Below are positions 8,062 through 17,302 of a stretch of 36,678 bases of DNA, in pieces. Each line of letters opens with the position of its first letter. Position 1 is the stretch's first letter. The notes below the pieces were generated by a model that saw nothing but the letters and a program-made list of their open reading frames with translations, had not been told where the DNA came from and searched no databases. The DNA is taken from contig CATABD010000019.1 of assembly GCA_949494735.1 (NCBI GenBank), positions 1 through 36,678 on the forward strand, read 5' to 3'. The translations under genes were made by a program, and so were the position numbers. Source of the stretch: an uncultured Oscillospiraceae bacterium. Lineage in GTDB: Bacteria; Bacillota; Clostridia; Oscillospirales; Oscillospiraceae.

Positions 8062-8649
8062 ATGGGACAGAAACGGACATCTTACCGCGACCGCTATTTT
8101 TCGGACAACCAGGCTGTCCGGGTGGCCGCGAGGAACCGAAAAGGTTACCGCACCGTGTACCAATATGTGGGCCTGTGGAAATCTTGGGAGAGCGCGGATG
8201 GCCGTTTGAAGCGGCAGAAGTTCCGCATCGGCCTGACGGAACTGGCCGGCCTGTGCCTGTATTTGACCTGCGCCCTTGTGAACGCCCCCATCAACTGCTC
8301 TCATGCTGCCGCAGGGCTGGGACTGCTGTCCGTGGTTCCGTGGCTGCTGGAGCTGGGAGGCATAGCCCGCTTCCTGCTGGCAAAAGGATTTATCCAGGAG
8401 CAATCTATGGACGAGATCGACCAATCCATCCGATCCGGCTGCTGCCTTCGCGCTATATTGGTTATAGCCTCCGGCCTTGCCGGGATGGCCGGGTGTATTC
8501 AGGCAGGAACGGCTGGGGTGCTGGACGCGCTGGTATTCGCGGGCATTGGGGCGAGCGGGATCCTATCCATCGTGATTTGGCGGCTTTATGACAAGCTGCT
8601 GGTCAATACCTATCGCAACGTGAACGGAAACCCTGGAAGCAAAATTTAA
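8062..8649 (+). CDS. Small four-helix membrane protein, function unknown
   Basis: A 195-residue protein. The first 60 residues are basic and polar (GQKRTSYRDRYFSDNQAVRV, NRKGYRTVYQYVGLWKSW). Four hydrophobic helices follow, at about residues 58-75, 83-103, 130-150 and 155-175. It starts 5 bases after the MATE stop and is probably translated by coupling. Proteins with this layout (cytosolic YRD-type head, then four membrane segments) seem to recur in related gut Clostridia, but I know no function. It may be an accessory to the exporter or to the secreted protein that follows. Confidence 0.7.
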   Translation: MGQKRTSYRDRYFSDNQAVRVAARNRKGYRTVYQYVGLWKSWESADGRLKRQKFRIGLTELAGLCLYLTCALVNAPINCSHAAAGLGLLSVVPWLLELGGIARFLLAKGFIQEQSMDEIDQSIRSGCCLRAILVIASGLAGMAGCIQAGTAGVLDALVFAGIGASGILSIVIWRLYDKLLVNTYRNVNGNPGSKI

Positions 8650-8670
8650 AGGAAAAGGAAGGAGAGCGTA

Positions 8671-11451
8671 ATGAAAAAACAAAGCAAGCTGTTGTCCCTC
8701 ACCCTCGCTGTCATCTTGACGCTTGGCCTGGTGGTTCCCGCTGCCGCCGCTGAGGCCTCGGCGGCGAATCCATCTACCACCAAGCTGGCAGTGGATGGGA
8801 AGTCCGTCCCCTGTACCGCATACATCATCAAGGGGAACAACTACTTTAAACTCCGCGATCTGGCAACCCTGCTGGACGGAACCGCCGCGCAGTTTGAGGT
8901 TTCCTTTGACGATGCCGCCAAAACAGTGTCCCTGACCACCGGGAAGGGCTATACCCCCGTTGGCGGCGAGGGGAGCGCACTGAAGCCCGCCTCCGCGGGC
9001 GCGAGTGACTGGAAGCTGATCATTGACGGCAAAGAAGTGTCCGCCCAGAAATACATGATTGATGGAAACAATTACTTTAAGCTTCGTGACCTGGGCGAGG
9101 CGTTGGGATTTGAGGTAGGTTATGTCTCCGCCACCAACACGGCTGTCATCGCGACGGAAACTGTGGAGTTCGGTGGCAATGAGTATTACAAGCTGGATAC
9201 CATCGTCTGCGTTGGCGAGACCAGCGGCGAGGGTATGGCTATGACGGAAAAGCAGTTTGATTCCTACTACGCGGAGGGTTCCGCGGAGGCCGGGATCAAA
9301 GCCATCAGCAAGGCCGGTCGAGTTTATGCCAACGGCCAGCAGATCCCGCATGAAGCCGACGCAAAGTCTATAGTCATCAATGGCAGCGAGGAAACCGGCC
9401 TTTGGACAGTGAACGGTGGTTGGGCATGGTCGGTCCACAAACAGCGCAGCTGGAATGATAATTTCTTCATGCCCAAAGTGGAGTCCGATTTTGAAGCAGG
9501 TAAACCAGTGAATCTGGAAACAGCGGCGTTCCTGTTCACCAAATATCTCTCCTTTGTGAAGGGGCAGACCGTAGAACTCTATGCGGTGCCTGGCAGCGAG
9601 ACCGTTGCTCTGATCTCCACCACCTTCCTCACCTCGACCTCGGTGAGTGAAGTAGAGACCGAGGACGGCGTGACCCGCTTCACCCGGGCTGGCGGCGATG
9701 CGCTGGGAATCGACTTTCCCTCCGGGAACGTGGATCCGGCAATCAAGGCTGGGGACATGATGATCTACTGGCAGGATGGCGAAAAGGGCTGGATGGCCAA
9801 GCGGGCCGTGGCCCAGTCTGGCCGCCTGATTGAGAACACCGACCCCAATAATCCCGACGCCAACAAGCAGCCCTACTTCCTGCCTGACGGCGCCACCGAG
9901 ACCATCGGCGCGGGCGACTCCCTGATCGGGAAGAACTTTGAGGAGGAGTTCCGCCACACCCAGTTCATCCGGGGCCATCGCCGCACCGACCAATACGCGG
10001 TGACGGAGAATCTCATCATGTGGAGTTCCGACGAAGGCGAGAACCATGTAATCGGCTTTACACGGGGCGATTCCGCGCTGGCTGCCCTAAAGCACGCCAT
10101 TGCCTATGCGGAGGAAACCACCAAGGATGTGCGCGTCAGCAAGGATGGCACGGATGTACCCTCCAACTGCTATTGGGTGACCGACGAAATTTGGAAACCC
10201 TATGCGGAAAAGCTGGCTGAGGCCAAAAAGATGGCGGATGCTGGCACTGCGGGCAATTTTGCCTATGACAAGATGCTGTTTGAACTGGGCAATGTCCTTG
10301 GGGGCACCGAGGATTTGAATAGCAAGGGGCCCATGAAGATGAATCCCCTGGGCGTGGTGGGTTCTATGAAATTAGGCAGTGCCTTGGCTACGTTTACCCT
10401 GGTTTGTGACGGCAGCGCCGCCTACAAAATTGCTGCCGAGGAACGGGACTTCAAGATGGGCTTCGACGGCAACTATGTCCTGGATGACTACTTTGGGACG
10501 GATATCAAAGCTGGTGTGGAGGCCCTCATCAGCAAGGGCGGCGTTACCATCAACGACCGTCCGGCGACCATGGACGAGGTTACCCAATCTCTGAAAAGCA
10601 GTGGCACCAACATCACGCTGACGGTAGAAAACGGCGCGGTCACCAAGATGAAACTGTTCAGCACGGCTGGTATTTTGGTTGACGAAGTAAAGCAGAGCAG
10701 CAACGGCACGATCATTGTCACCGGCGACGGTAAGGAACTCACGATTCCCGCCGCCAACGTGGACAATGGAGTGGAACCCTATGTGGTGTGTGTCTATTGG
10801 GAAGGCGCGGACGGGATGCACATCCGTCCCGCGGATAAGCTGACCGGCAAGCTTGTGAAAAGCGATGATCACGCGGGTGTGATCATCAACATTGATGGGA
10901 AAGACATTAACTTTGCCGGGGCCGATATGTACCAGCGGGGTGCCAGCGCTGGAAGCCGTCCTGGCGGTTATGCCAACACCACAGACCGGCTCGACCTGGA
11001 GGAATATGAACTCACCGCATGGCTGATCCCCGGCACAAAGGACACGGACAACCCAATGATTATCGCGTTTACCACCGGCACATCGGAGCGTGCCCGCGCC
11101 CGGCTCCAAGGGGCTATCGACTACGCCCAGAACCTTGTGGATATGACGGTCATTGCGGAGAGTGCCGAGGATGCCGCCGCCAAGACCGAGCTGAAAGAGT
11201 ACCACTGGCTCAAGTCTGAGGATATTGCCGTTCTGGACGGGCTGAAAAAAGCCATTGCGGACGCCAAGGCGGTACTGGCGGACAAGGCCGTTACGGCACA
11301 GGAGGTGGACGACACCGCCTACGATATCCAGATCGCCGTGTGGGGTTCTAACAGCGACGTCTCCGCCGTGTTTTCCGGCAACGCCAAGGACGGGTACTTC
11401 GACAAAGCGGATGGCGGCGAGCACGCCCTTCCTGCCGCCGTTCTGTTCTAA
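8671..11451 (+). CDS. Large secreted protein with two copper-amine-oxidase-N-like domains
   Basis: A 926-residue protein with a clear signal peptide (MKKQSKLLSLTLAVILTLGL, cleavage probably after AAA at about 27) and no lipobox or sortase motif. Two related domains of about 55 residues, near 37-92 and 112-165, share the pattern NNYFKLRDLA/GxxL typical of copper-amine-oxidase N-terminal domains, a wall or surface-associated module in Firmicutes. The middle contains unrecognised beta-rich segments. Two helical stretches, about 470-550 and 825-905 (ALAALKHAIAYAEETTKD; ARARLQGAIDYAQNLVD), look like FIVAR-type repeats that often bind sugars or wall components. GGAAGGAGAG precedes the ATG. It lies between an exporter and an importer operon and may capture substrate outside the cell; that role is inferred. 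Confidence 0.75.
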   Translation: MKKQSKLLSLTLAVILTLGLVVPAAAAEASAANPSTTKLAVDGKSVPCTAYIIKGNNYFKLRDLATLLDGTAAQFEVSFDDAAKTVSLTTGKGYTPVGGEGSALKPASAGASDWKLIIDGKEVSAQKYMIDGNNYFKLRDLGEALGFEVGYVSATNTAVIATETVEFGGNEYYKLDTIVCVGETSGEGMAMTEKQFDSYYAEGSAEAGIKAISKAGRVYANGQQIPHEADAKSIVINGSEETGLWTVNGGWAWSVHKQRSWNDNFFMPKVESDFEAGKPVNLETAAFLFTKYLSFVKGQTVELYAVPGSETVALISTTFLTSTSVSEVETEDGVTRFTRAGGDALGIDFPSGNVDPAIKAGDMMIYWQDGEKGWMAKRAVAQSGRLIENTDPNNPDANKQPYFLPDGATETIGAGDSLIGKNFEEEFRHTQFIRGHRRTDQYAVTENLIMWSSDEGENHVIGFTRGDSALAALKHAIAYAEETTKDVRVSKDGTDVPSNCYWVTDEIWKPYAEKLAEAKKMADAGTAGNFAYDKMLFELGNVLGGTEDLNSKGPMKMNPLGVVGSMKLGSALATFTLVCDGSAAYKIAAEERDFKMGFDGNYVLDDYFGTDIKAGVEALISKGGVTINDRPATMDEVTQSLKSSGTNITLTVENGAVTKMKLFSTAGILVDEVKQSSNGTIIVTGDGKELTIPAANVDNGVEPYVVCVYWEGADGMHIRPADKLTGKLVKSDDHAGVIINIDGKDINFAGADMYQRGASAGSRPGGYANTTDRLDLEEYELTAWLIPGTKDTDNPMIIAFTTGTSERARARLQGAIDYAQNLVDMTVIAESAEDAAAKTELKEYHWLKSEDIAVLDGLKKAIADAKAVLADKAVTAQEVDDTAYDIQIAVWGSNSDVSAVFSGNAKDGYFDKADGGEHALPAAVLF

Positions 11452-11536
11452 ACAGGGGTTCATCCTTGGGCTGCCTGTTTACCTGTGACAAAACGAACTG
11501 CGCTGCGGCTGAGATGCCGCATTCCTTCAAAGCAAT

Positions 11537-11551
11537 ATCATGATTTAATTC
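11537..11551. promoter_or_regulatory. Candidate operator before the transporter operon
   Basis: ATCATGATTTAATTC matches 14 of 15 bases with ATCGTGATTTAATTC at 6612-6626. Its reverse complement contains TAAATCAT, also found in the TetR leader (5718-5725). The 180-base gap here shows no convincing -35/-10 pair, so the operon may also be read from upstream. The link to the TetR protein is a guess. Confidence 0.3.
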
Positions 11552-11633
11552 GCGTTCAAAGACAAAGTGCCCCATTCACGGGCCGTGATGCCCATGGTTC
11601 ACCTATCCACCCAAACATAAAAGGAGGAAAACA

Positions 11634-13280
11634 ATGAAACGCAACATGAAAAAACTCTTGTCCCTGGCGCTGGCCCTGTGCATGATCTTCGCCCTGGCCG
11701 CCTGCGGCAGCGGGGAAACCACCCCTTCCGGCGATCCCAACTCCACCCCTAGCGGGAATGTCAGCACAGACCAACCCGGCGGTGAGACTGGCGGAGCCAA
11801 TGACCAAGACGGCAATGGCCGCGCCGATAAGGTGGTCTACGCCTCCACCATGTCCTATCCTTCCCTCAACCCCTTCCTGAATCCCAAGACCTTCACCTCC
11901 GCCGTCTACGAGCCTCTGGGCGCCTATGAGACCTACGGTGACAAGTTCGGCGGCCTGCTGATGGAAAGCTGGGAGCACCCCGATGAGCTGACCTACATCG
12001 TCAAGCTGAAGGAGAACATCACCGACTCCAAGGGTAACAAGATCGATGCCGAGGACGTGGTGTTCTGCTACGAAAAGGTCCGCACCGTGGGCGAGATCAG
12101 CCGTGTGTCCGTCATTGAGTCCGTCACCGCCCTGGATGAGTACCGGGTGGAATTCAAGTGGGCCGCCACCCCGGTGGTGGGCTCCTTCGAGAGCATCATG
12201 ACCGTGGTGAACATTGTGGACAAGGACGAGTATGAAGCCACCGGCGACGATATGTCCTCCGCCCCCGTGGGCACCGGTCCCTATGTGGTCTCCGAGTGGA
12301 CCAGCGGCGTGAGCATGACCCTGACCGTCAACGAGAACTACTGGGCCAAGGACGACATGAAGTACAACCGCCAGAAGCAGAACGTGGACGTCATTGAGAT
12401 CCAGACCGTTTCCGAGACCTCCCAGATCTCCATGGGCCTCCAGACCGGCACCATCCACATGACCGACGCCATCTCCAGCCAGGATGCCCCCAACTTCCAG
12501 GAGGGTGGTATGTATGCCTCCAACCACGCCGTGGTGGAAACGGAAGCCTTTGCCCCCAAGACCCTGCTGGTGAATACCGATCCCGCCGCCAAGACCAGCG
12601 ACCCCAACCTGCGCCAGGCCATCATCCGCGCCATTGACAACGAGACCATCGCAGCGGTGGTCAACGGCGGTTCCAACCACCCCACTTACGGCGTCGGCTC
12701 CTCCTATAACCCCGACTATGATGCCGAGGCGTTCAAGTCCTTCCTGCCCGGCTACAATGTGGAGGAGGCTAAACAGTACCTGGCCCAGTCTGCTTATCCC
12801 AACGGAACCACCATCTCCCTGCTGCTCATTGACGGCGGCATTTCCAACGATGTGGCCGAAATGGTCCGCAACCAGCTCTCCCAGATCGGCATCACCGTGG
12901 AAGTGAACGCGGAAATCTTCCCCAACTGGATGTCCAAGAAGCAGGACCCCGCCAACTGGGATCTCATCGTGTCCGAGCTGTCCTCCAGCGACTATGTAAC
13001 CACCATCTGGCAGAACGCCTTTGGCATCCGCAACGGCCACAACGAAATCTTCTCCGATGACCGTGACCAGCAGCTGATGGATCTGCTGGCCGCCTGCACC
13101 ACCGAGGCAGGTCACACCCAGGAGTCCGTTAACGCATTCCAGAAGTACGTCAGCGAGCAGGCCTACGCTATCCCCCTGCTGGCCCAGCTCCAGTACAACG
13201 TCTATGACACTGGCCTCATCAGCGAGATCGTCATGAGCGGTGAAGGCTGCATTATCCCCCAGGGCTTTACTTACAACTAA
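11634..13280 (+). CDS. Solute-binding lipoprotein of a Dpp/Opp-type ABC importer
   Basis: A 548-residue extracytoplasmic binding protein (SBP family 5). The N-terminus KRNMKKLLSLALALCMIFAL then LAACGSG is a lipoprotein signal with Cys at about 23, followed by a Gly/Ser/Thr/Pro-rich linker. The fold is marked by VVYASTMSYPSLNPFLNPKT, ITDSKGNKIDAEDVVFCYEK and VGTGPYVVSEW, all usual in peptide/nickel-type binding proteins. AAAAGGAGG precedes the ATG. The two permease and two ATPase genes follow. These importers take up oligopeptides but also glycosides and other small organics; here the metabolic partners suggest a decorated aromatic or sugar conjugate rather than a peptide. Confidence 0.92.
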   Translation: MKRNMKKLLSLALALCMIFALAACGSGETTPSGDPNSTPSGNVSTDQPGGETGGANDQDGNGRADKVVYASTMSYPSLNPFLNPKTFTSAVYEPLGAYETYGDKFGGLLMESWEHPDELTYIVKLKENITDSKGNKIDAEDVVFCYEKVRTVGEISRVSVIESVTALDEYRVEFKWAATPVVGSFESIMTVVNIVDKDEYEATGDDMSSAPVGTGPYVVSEWTSGVSMTLTVNENYWAKDDMKYNRQKQNVDVIEIQTVSETSQISMGLQTGTIHMTDAISSQDAPNFQEGGMYASNHAVVETEAFAPKTLLVNTDPAAKTSDPNLRQAIIRAIDNETIAAVVNGGSNHPTYGVGSSYNPDYDAEAFKSFLPGYNVEEAKQYLAQSAYPNGTTISLLLIDGGISNDVAEMVRNQLSQIGITVEVNAEIFPNWMSKKQDPANWDLIVSELSSSDYVTTIWQNAFGIRNGHNEIFSDDRDQQLMDLLAACTTEAGHTQESVNAFQKYVSEQAYAIPLLAQLQYNVYDTGLISEIVMSGEGCIIPQGFTYN

Positions 13281-13383
13281 AGGGTTTCCGCTTTGCTATC
13301 TTCCCCCGTCCCTGGGGCGGGGGAGGACGGCAGGCGGTAATACCAACGCCGTATCCCGAATCAGGAACAGCGTACACGCATCA

Positions 13384-13425
13384 AAGGGCCGGGTTCGCGC
13401 TCCAAAAGAGGGTAACTCGGCCCTT
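13384..13425 (+). terminator. Hairpin between binding protein and permease genes
   Basis: AAGGGCCGGGTT (13384-13395) pairs with AACTCGGCCCTT (13414-13425) with one G-T pair, followed by only a few Ts. A second, GC-rich hairpin (CCCCCG...CGGGGG) lies about 60 bases earlier. Such leaky hairpins commonly make the binding protein more abundant than the membrane parts. Confidence 0.6.
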
Positions 13426-13461
13426 ATTGTATAGAAACCACGACAAAGGCAGGTTCTGTTT

Positions 13462-14412
13462 ATGTGGAAATACATCCTGAAACGATTGCTCATGATGGTG
13501 TTCGTGGTGCTGGGCGTGGCCATCGTAATCTTCTCCATCATGTATTTTGTCCCTGGCAACCCGGCCGAGATCATCCTGGGCGCCACCGCCACAGACGAGC
13601 AGATTGCGGCCATGGAGCATGAACTGGGGCTGGACAAACCCTATCTGGCCCAGCTGGGGGACTACCTGGTCAACACATTCCTGCGGGGCGACCTGGGCCG
13701 CTCCTACCAGTCCAAGATATCCGTCGCGCAGGAGCTGATGACCATGTTCCCCCGCACCCTGATCATCGCCGCTTGTTCCATTGTGCTCACAGCCCTCATC
13801 GGCATCCCCCTGGGCATTATCGCCGCCACCCACCAGGGGAAATGGCCGGACTACGCGGCGGTGGTGCTCTCCCTGGTGGGCATTTCCATCCCCGGGTTCT
13901 GGCTGGCGCTGATGCTGGTGAACTGGCTGAGCGCGGGGCTGAAGATCCTGCCTCTTTACGGCATCACCGGGGCGCCCTTCGCGGACTGGCAGTACTATGT
14001 GATCCCGGTCATCTCCAACTCGGTGGTGGGCATCTCTATGATTGCCCGGCAGTGCCGCGTAGATGTGCTGGAGGTCATCCGGGCGGACTACGTGACCACC
14101 GCCCGGGCAAAAGGGGTCAGCAATCATAATACCACCTTCAAACACATTATGCCCAACGCCCTCATCCCCCTGATCACGTCCCTGGGCTCTACCTTTGCCA
14201 CATCCCTGGGCGGTACGGTGGTGACGGAATCCATTTTCGTCATCCCCGGCATCGGGCTCTACATGACCAACGCCATCGGGCGGCTGGATTACCCGGCGGT
14301 GCGGGGCGGCGTAGTCATGCTGGCGGTGGCGTTCAGCTTCGTTATGCTGGCGGTGGATCTCATTTACGCCTTTGTAGATCCGCGCATCAAGGCCCAGTAC
14401 GAGGGCAAATAA
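13462..14412 (+). CDS. ABC importer permease, DppB/OppB type
   Basis: A 316-residue inner-membrane permease with six hydrophobic segments. The opening (LLMMVFVVLGVAIVIFSIMY then FVPGNPAE) is the DppB/OppB hallmark. The cytoplasmic EAA-type loop (DYVTTARAKGVSN, then HIMPNALIPLI) contacts the ATPases, and the protein ends in VDPRIK. It forms a heterodimer with the next gene product, 14 bases downstream. Confidence 0.92.
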   Translation: MWKYILKRLLMMVFVVLGVAIVIFSIMYFVPGNPAEIILGATATDEQIAAMEHELGLDKPYLAQLGDYLVNTFLRGDLGRSYQSKISVAQELMTMFPRTLIIAACSIVLTALIGIPLGIIAATHQGKWPDYAAVVLSLVGISIPGFWLALMLVNWLSAGLKILPLYGITGAPFADWQYYVIPVISNSVVGISMIARQCRVDVLEVIRADYVTTARAKGVSNHNTTFKHIMPNALIPLITSLGSTFATSLGGTVVTESIFVIPGIGLYMTNAIGRLDYPAVRGGVVMLAVAFSFVMLAVDLIYAFVDPRIKAQYEGK

Positions 14413-14426
14413 GGGAGGGAAGGAAT

Positions 14427-15311
14427 ATGACAGTCCATACGGCGCAAGGCCCCCGGCTGGATCAGCCAAAAAAAACCAGCCAGACCAAGGAGGTCATGAA
14501 GCGCTTTGCCCAGAACCCCTTGGCTATGATCGCCATGGTCATGTTCGTGGTGTTCGTGGCGCTGGCGCTGCTGGCCCCATATATCTGCAAGTACGGTTAC
14601 GACGAGTATACCGCCGACCTGTTCTCCCCGCCCTCCATGGAGCATTTCTTCGGCACGGACCGCTTCGGTCGGGACTTGTTCAGCCGTGTGCTCTACGGCG
14701 GCCGGTACCCCATCTTTATGGGGGTGGCGGCCACCATTATCGGCACCTTCATCGGCCTGGTTCTGGGAGCCATAGCCGGATTCTTCGGCCAGACTGCGGA
14801 TAATATCGTCATGCGGTTCTGCGATATCTTCCAGGCCATCCCCGGCATCCTGCTCTCCATGGTGATCTCCACGGCCCTCGGCCCCGGTGTTGTGAATACG
14901 GTGATCGCCCTGTCCATCGCGGGCATCGCGGGAACCGCCCGGATGCTTCGCAGCCTGATCCTCCAGATCCGCAACAGCGACTACATCGAAGCGGCCGGCT
15001 CCATCAACTGCTCCAGCGCCCGGATCATCTTCATGCACATCCTGCCCAACACCTTCGGGCCCATCCTGGTGGGCTGCACCATGGGCATCGGCGGCACCAT
15101 CATGCAGGCGGCCAGCCTGAGCTTTCTGGGCCTGGGCGTCAAGGCTCCCATACCCGAGTGGGGCGCGCTGCTCAACGAGGGCCGCAACTACTTCATGCTC
15201 CATCCCCACCTGCTGGTGTTCCCCGGCCTTGCCATCGGCCTGCTGAGCTTCGCCACCTGCGTGATGGGCGACGGCCTGCGGGACGCCATGGATCCCCGGC
15301 TGAAAAAGTGA
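14427..15311 (+). CDS. ABC importer permease, DppC/OppC type
   Basis: A 294-residue permease. Features are a cytosolic N-terminal tail ending in FAQNPLAMIAMVMF, the periplasmic-loop motif GTDRFGRDLFSRVLYGGR typical of DppC/OppC, the EAA loop DYIEAAGSINCSS with HILPNTFGPIL, and the C-terminal GDGLRDAMDPRLK. There are six membrane segments. GGAGGGAAGG precedes the ATG. It pairs with the DppB-type protein to form the translocation channel. Confidence 0.92.
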   Translation: MTVHTAQGPRLDQPKKTSQTKEVMKRFAQNPLAMIAMVMFVVFVALALLAPYICKYGYDEYTADLFSPPSMEHFFGTDRFGRDLFSRVLYGGRYPIFMGVAATIIGTFIGLVLGAIAGFFGQTADNIVMRFCDIFQAIPGILLSMVISTALGPGVVNTVIALSIAGIAGTARMLRSLILQIRNSDYIEAAGSINCSSARIIFMHILPNTFGPILVGCTMGIGGTIMQAASLSFLGLGVKAPIPEWGALLNEGRNYFMLHPHLLVFPGLAIGLLSFATCVMGDGLRDAMDPRLKK

Positions 15312-15325
15312 CGGAGGTGTGATTG

Positions 15326-16324
15326 ATGGACGGTAAAAAAGAAACAAGCAGCACCTCCCAGCCTTTTCTGGAGGTAAAAGACCTGACGGTTTATTACACA
15401 GTCAGCAAAGTGGACACCAAGGCCGTCAACGGCGTGTCTTTCCGGCTGGAACGGGGCAAGACGCTGGGGCTGGTGGGCGAAACCGGCGCGGGCAAAACCA
15501 CCATCGCCAAAGCCATCATGGGCATCCTGCCCACGCCGCCCGCTCGGCTGATGGGCGGCGAGATCCACTTTGACGGTCAGGAGCTGACCGCTTTGCCGGA
15601 GGCGCAGATGCTGAAGATCCGGGGCGACAAGATTTCGATGATTTTCCAGGACCCGATGACCGCGCTGAACCCGGTCATCAAAGTGGGCGATCAGATTGCC
15701 GAGGTCATCGAGCTGCACAACAGCTTTTCCAAAGCGGAGGCCAAAAAACGGGCTGGGGAGATGCTGGAAATGGTGGGAATCCCCGCCTCCCGCTACTCGG
15801 AATATCCCCACCAGTTCTCCGGCGGCATGAAGCAGCGGGTGGTCATCGCCATGGCGCTGGCCTGCAGCCCGGATCTGCTGCTGGCGGACGAGCCCACCAC
15901 CGCCTTGGACGTGACCATCCAGGCCCAGGTGCTGGATATGATCAACGATCTGAAAAAGAAGAATAACACCTCCATGATCCTCATCACCCACGACTTGGGG
16001 GTGGTGGCCCAGAGCTGCGACGATGTGGCGGTGGTATACGCTGGCGAGATCATTGAGAGCGGCTCCAAAGAGGATATCTTTGACCACCCCACCCATCCCT
16101 ATACCATCGGCCTGTTCGGAGCGGTTCCCGAGCTGGACACGGACGAGGAATGGCTCCACCCCATTGAGGGCCTGCCCCCCGACCCCACCAACCTGCCGGA
16201 GGGCTGCGCGTTCAGCCCCCGGTGCCCCAACGCCACCGAGGAATGCCGGGCCAAGCGGCCCGTCAGCCGGGAAATCGCCCCGGGCCATTTCTGCCGGTGC
16301 CTGAACATCACGAAGGAGGCGTAA
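15326..16324 (+). CDS. ABC importer ATPase, DppD/OppD type
   Basis: A 332-residue cytosolic ATPase. Walker A GETGAGKTT lies at 51-59, the Q-loop in MIFQDPMTALNP, the signature FSGGMKQR, Walker B LLLADEPT and the H-loop in ILITHDLG. The C-terminal oligopeptide-transporter extension contains GCAFSPRCPNATEEC, with cysteines spaced as in DppD/DppF proteins. GGAGGTG at 15313-15319 supports the ATG at 15326. It works as a heterodimer with the next gene product, whose ATG follows this stop codon after a single base. Confidence 0.93.
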   Translation: MDGKKETSSTSQPFLEVKDLTVYYTVSKVDTKAVNGVSFRLERGKTLGLVGETGAGKTTIAKAIMGILPTPPARLMGGEIHFDGQELTALPEAQMLKIRGDKISMIFQDPMTALNPVIKVGDQIAEVIELHNSFSKAEAKKRAGEMLEMVGIPASRYSEYPHQFSGGMKQRVVIAMALACSPDLLLADEPTTALDVTIQAQVLDMINDLKKKNNTSMILITHDLGVVAQSCDDVAVVYAGEIIESGSKEDIFDHPTHPYTIGLFGAVPELDTDEEWLHPIEGLPPDPTNLPEGCAFSPRCPNATEECRAKRPVSREIAPGHFCRCLNITKEA

Positions 16325-16325
16325 G

Positions 16326-17285
16326 ATGAGCGTGCCATGTATTGAGGTCAAGCACCTCCAAAAATATTTCAAAGTGCGCGGCGGCTTCCTCCGCGCCACT
16401 GATGATGTGTCCTTCAAAATTGAGAAGGGCAAGACCATGGGCATCGTGGGGGAATCCGGCTGCGGCAAGTCCACCCTGGGCCGCACCATCATCCATATGC
16501 ATGAGAGCACAGGGGGACAGATCTTCTACAACGGGAAGGACGTCACCAAGGTCAACCACCGGGAGCTGAAGGAACTGCGGACCCATATGCAGATCGTGTT
16601 CCAGGATCCCTATTCCTCCCTGAACCCCCGGCAGACAGTGGAGCAGATCATCCGGGAGCCGCTGTACCTGACCCGGAAATACTCCAGGCAGCAGATCAGC
16701 GATGAGGTGACCCGGCTAATGGAGCTGTGCGGCGTGGAGGAACGCCTCCGTCTGGCCTATCCCCATGAGATGGACGGCGGCAGGCGGCAGCGGGTGGGCA
16801 TCGCCCGGGCGCTGGCCCTGAACCCCGACTTCATCGTCTGCGATGAGCCTGTGTCCGCTTTGGACGTATCCATCCAGGCCCAGGTGCTGAACCTGCTCAA
16901 GGAACTCCAGCAGAAGCAAGGGCTGACCTATATGTTCGTCACTCACGACCTGTCGGTGGTGCGCCATATCTCCAACGACATCGGCGTGATGTACCTGGGC
17001 CAGATGGTGGAGACCAGCGAGTCCAAGGAACTGTTTGCCAAACCCCTGCACCCCTATACCAAGGCGCTGCTGTCCGCCATCCCCTCCACCAACATCCACG
17101 CCCAGCGGGAGCGTATTGTGCTCAAGGGCGAAATCACCTCCCCCATCAACCCAAAGCCGGGCTGCCGGTTCGCGGCCCGCTGCCCCTACGCCACCCCCGA
17201 GTGCGGGAAGCCCCAGCAGTTGGAAGAAGTTCTGCCCAACCACTTTGTCTCCTGCCATCGGTGCAGGGAAATCAACGAGCTATAA
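16326..17285 (+). CDS. ABC importer ATPase, DppF/OppF type, with altered signature motif
   Basis: A 319-residue ATPase with Walker A GESGCGKST, Walker B IVCDEPVSALD and the H-loop MFVTHDLSVV. The C-terminal cysteine motif is GCRFAARCPYATPEC. The ABC signature reads MDGGRRQR instead of the usual LSGGQ/FSGGQRQR, so the conserved serine is replaced by aspartate while the two glycines remain. I have the impression that this DGGRR form occurs throughout one branch of gut Clostridia, so it is probably a branch feature and not damage. If so, only one of the two ATP sites, the one using the partner's normal signature, would be fully standard. Confidence 0.92.
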   Translation: MSVPCIEVKHLQKYFKVRGGFLRATDDVSFKIEKGKTMGIVGESGCGKSTLGRTIIHMHESTGGQIFYNGKDVTKVNHRELKELRTHMQIVFQDPYSSLNPRQTVEQIIREPLYLTRKYSRQQISDEVTRLMELCGVEERLRLAYPHEMDGGRRQRVGIARALALNPDFIVCDEPVSALDVSIQAQVLNLLKELQQKQGLTYMFVTHDLSVVRHISNDIGVMYLGQMVETSESKELFAKPLHPYTKALLSAIPSTNIHAQRERIVLKGEITSPINPKPGCRFAARCPYATPECGKPQQLEEVLPNHFVSCHRCREINEL

Positions 17286-17302
17286 GAGAGGTGTAACCAA
17301 CT

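Noticed and set aside
6632-8080. A 482-residue minus-strand frame opposite the second MATE gene
   Set aside because: Same low-complexity His/Gln/Asp-rich composition as other antisense shadows.
11556-13115. A 519-residue minus-strand frame rich in Gly, His and Val
   Set aside because: Antisense shadow of the binding-protein gene, whose lipobox and family motifs are unambiguous.
15188-16510. A 440-residue minus-strand frame across two genes
   Set aside because: It spans the junction of two ATPase genes with complete motifs and shows none itself.
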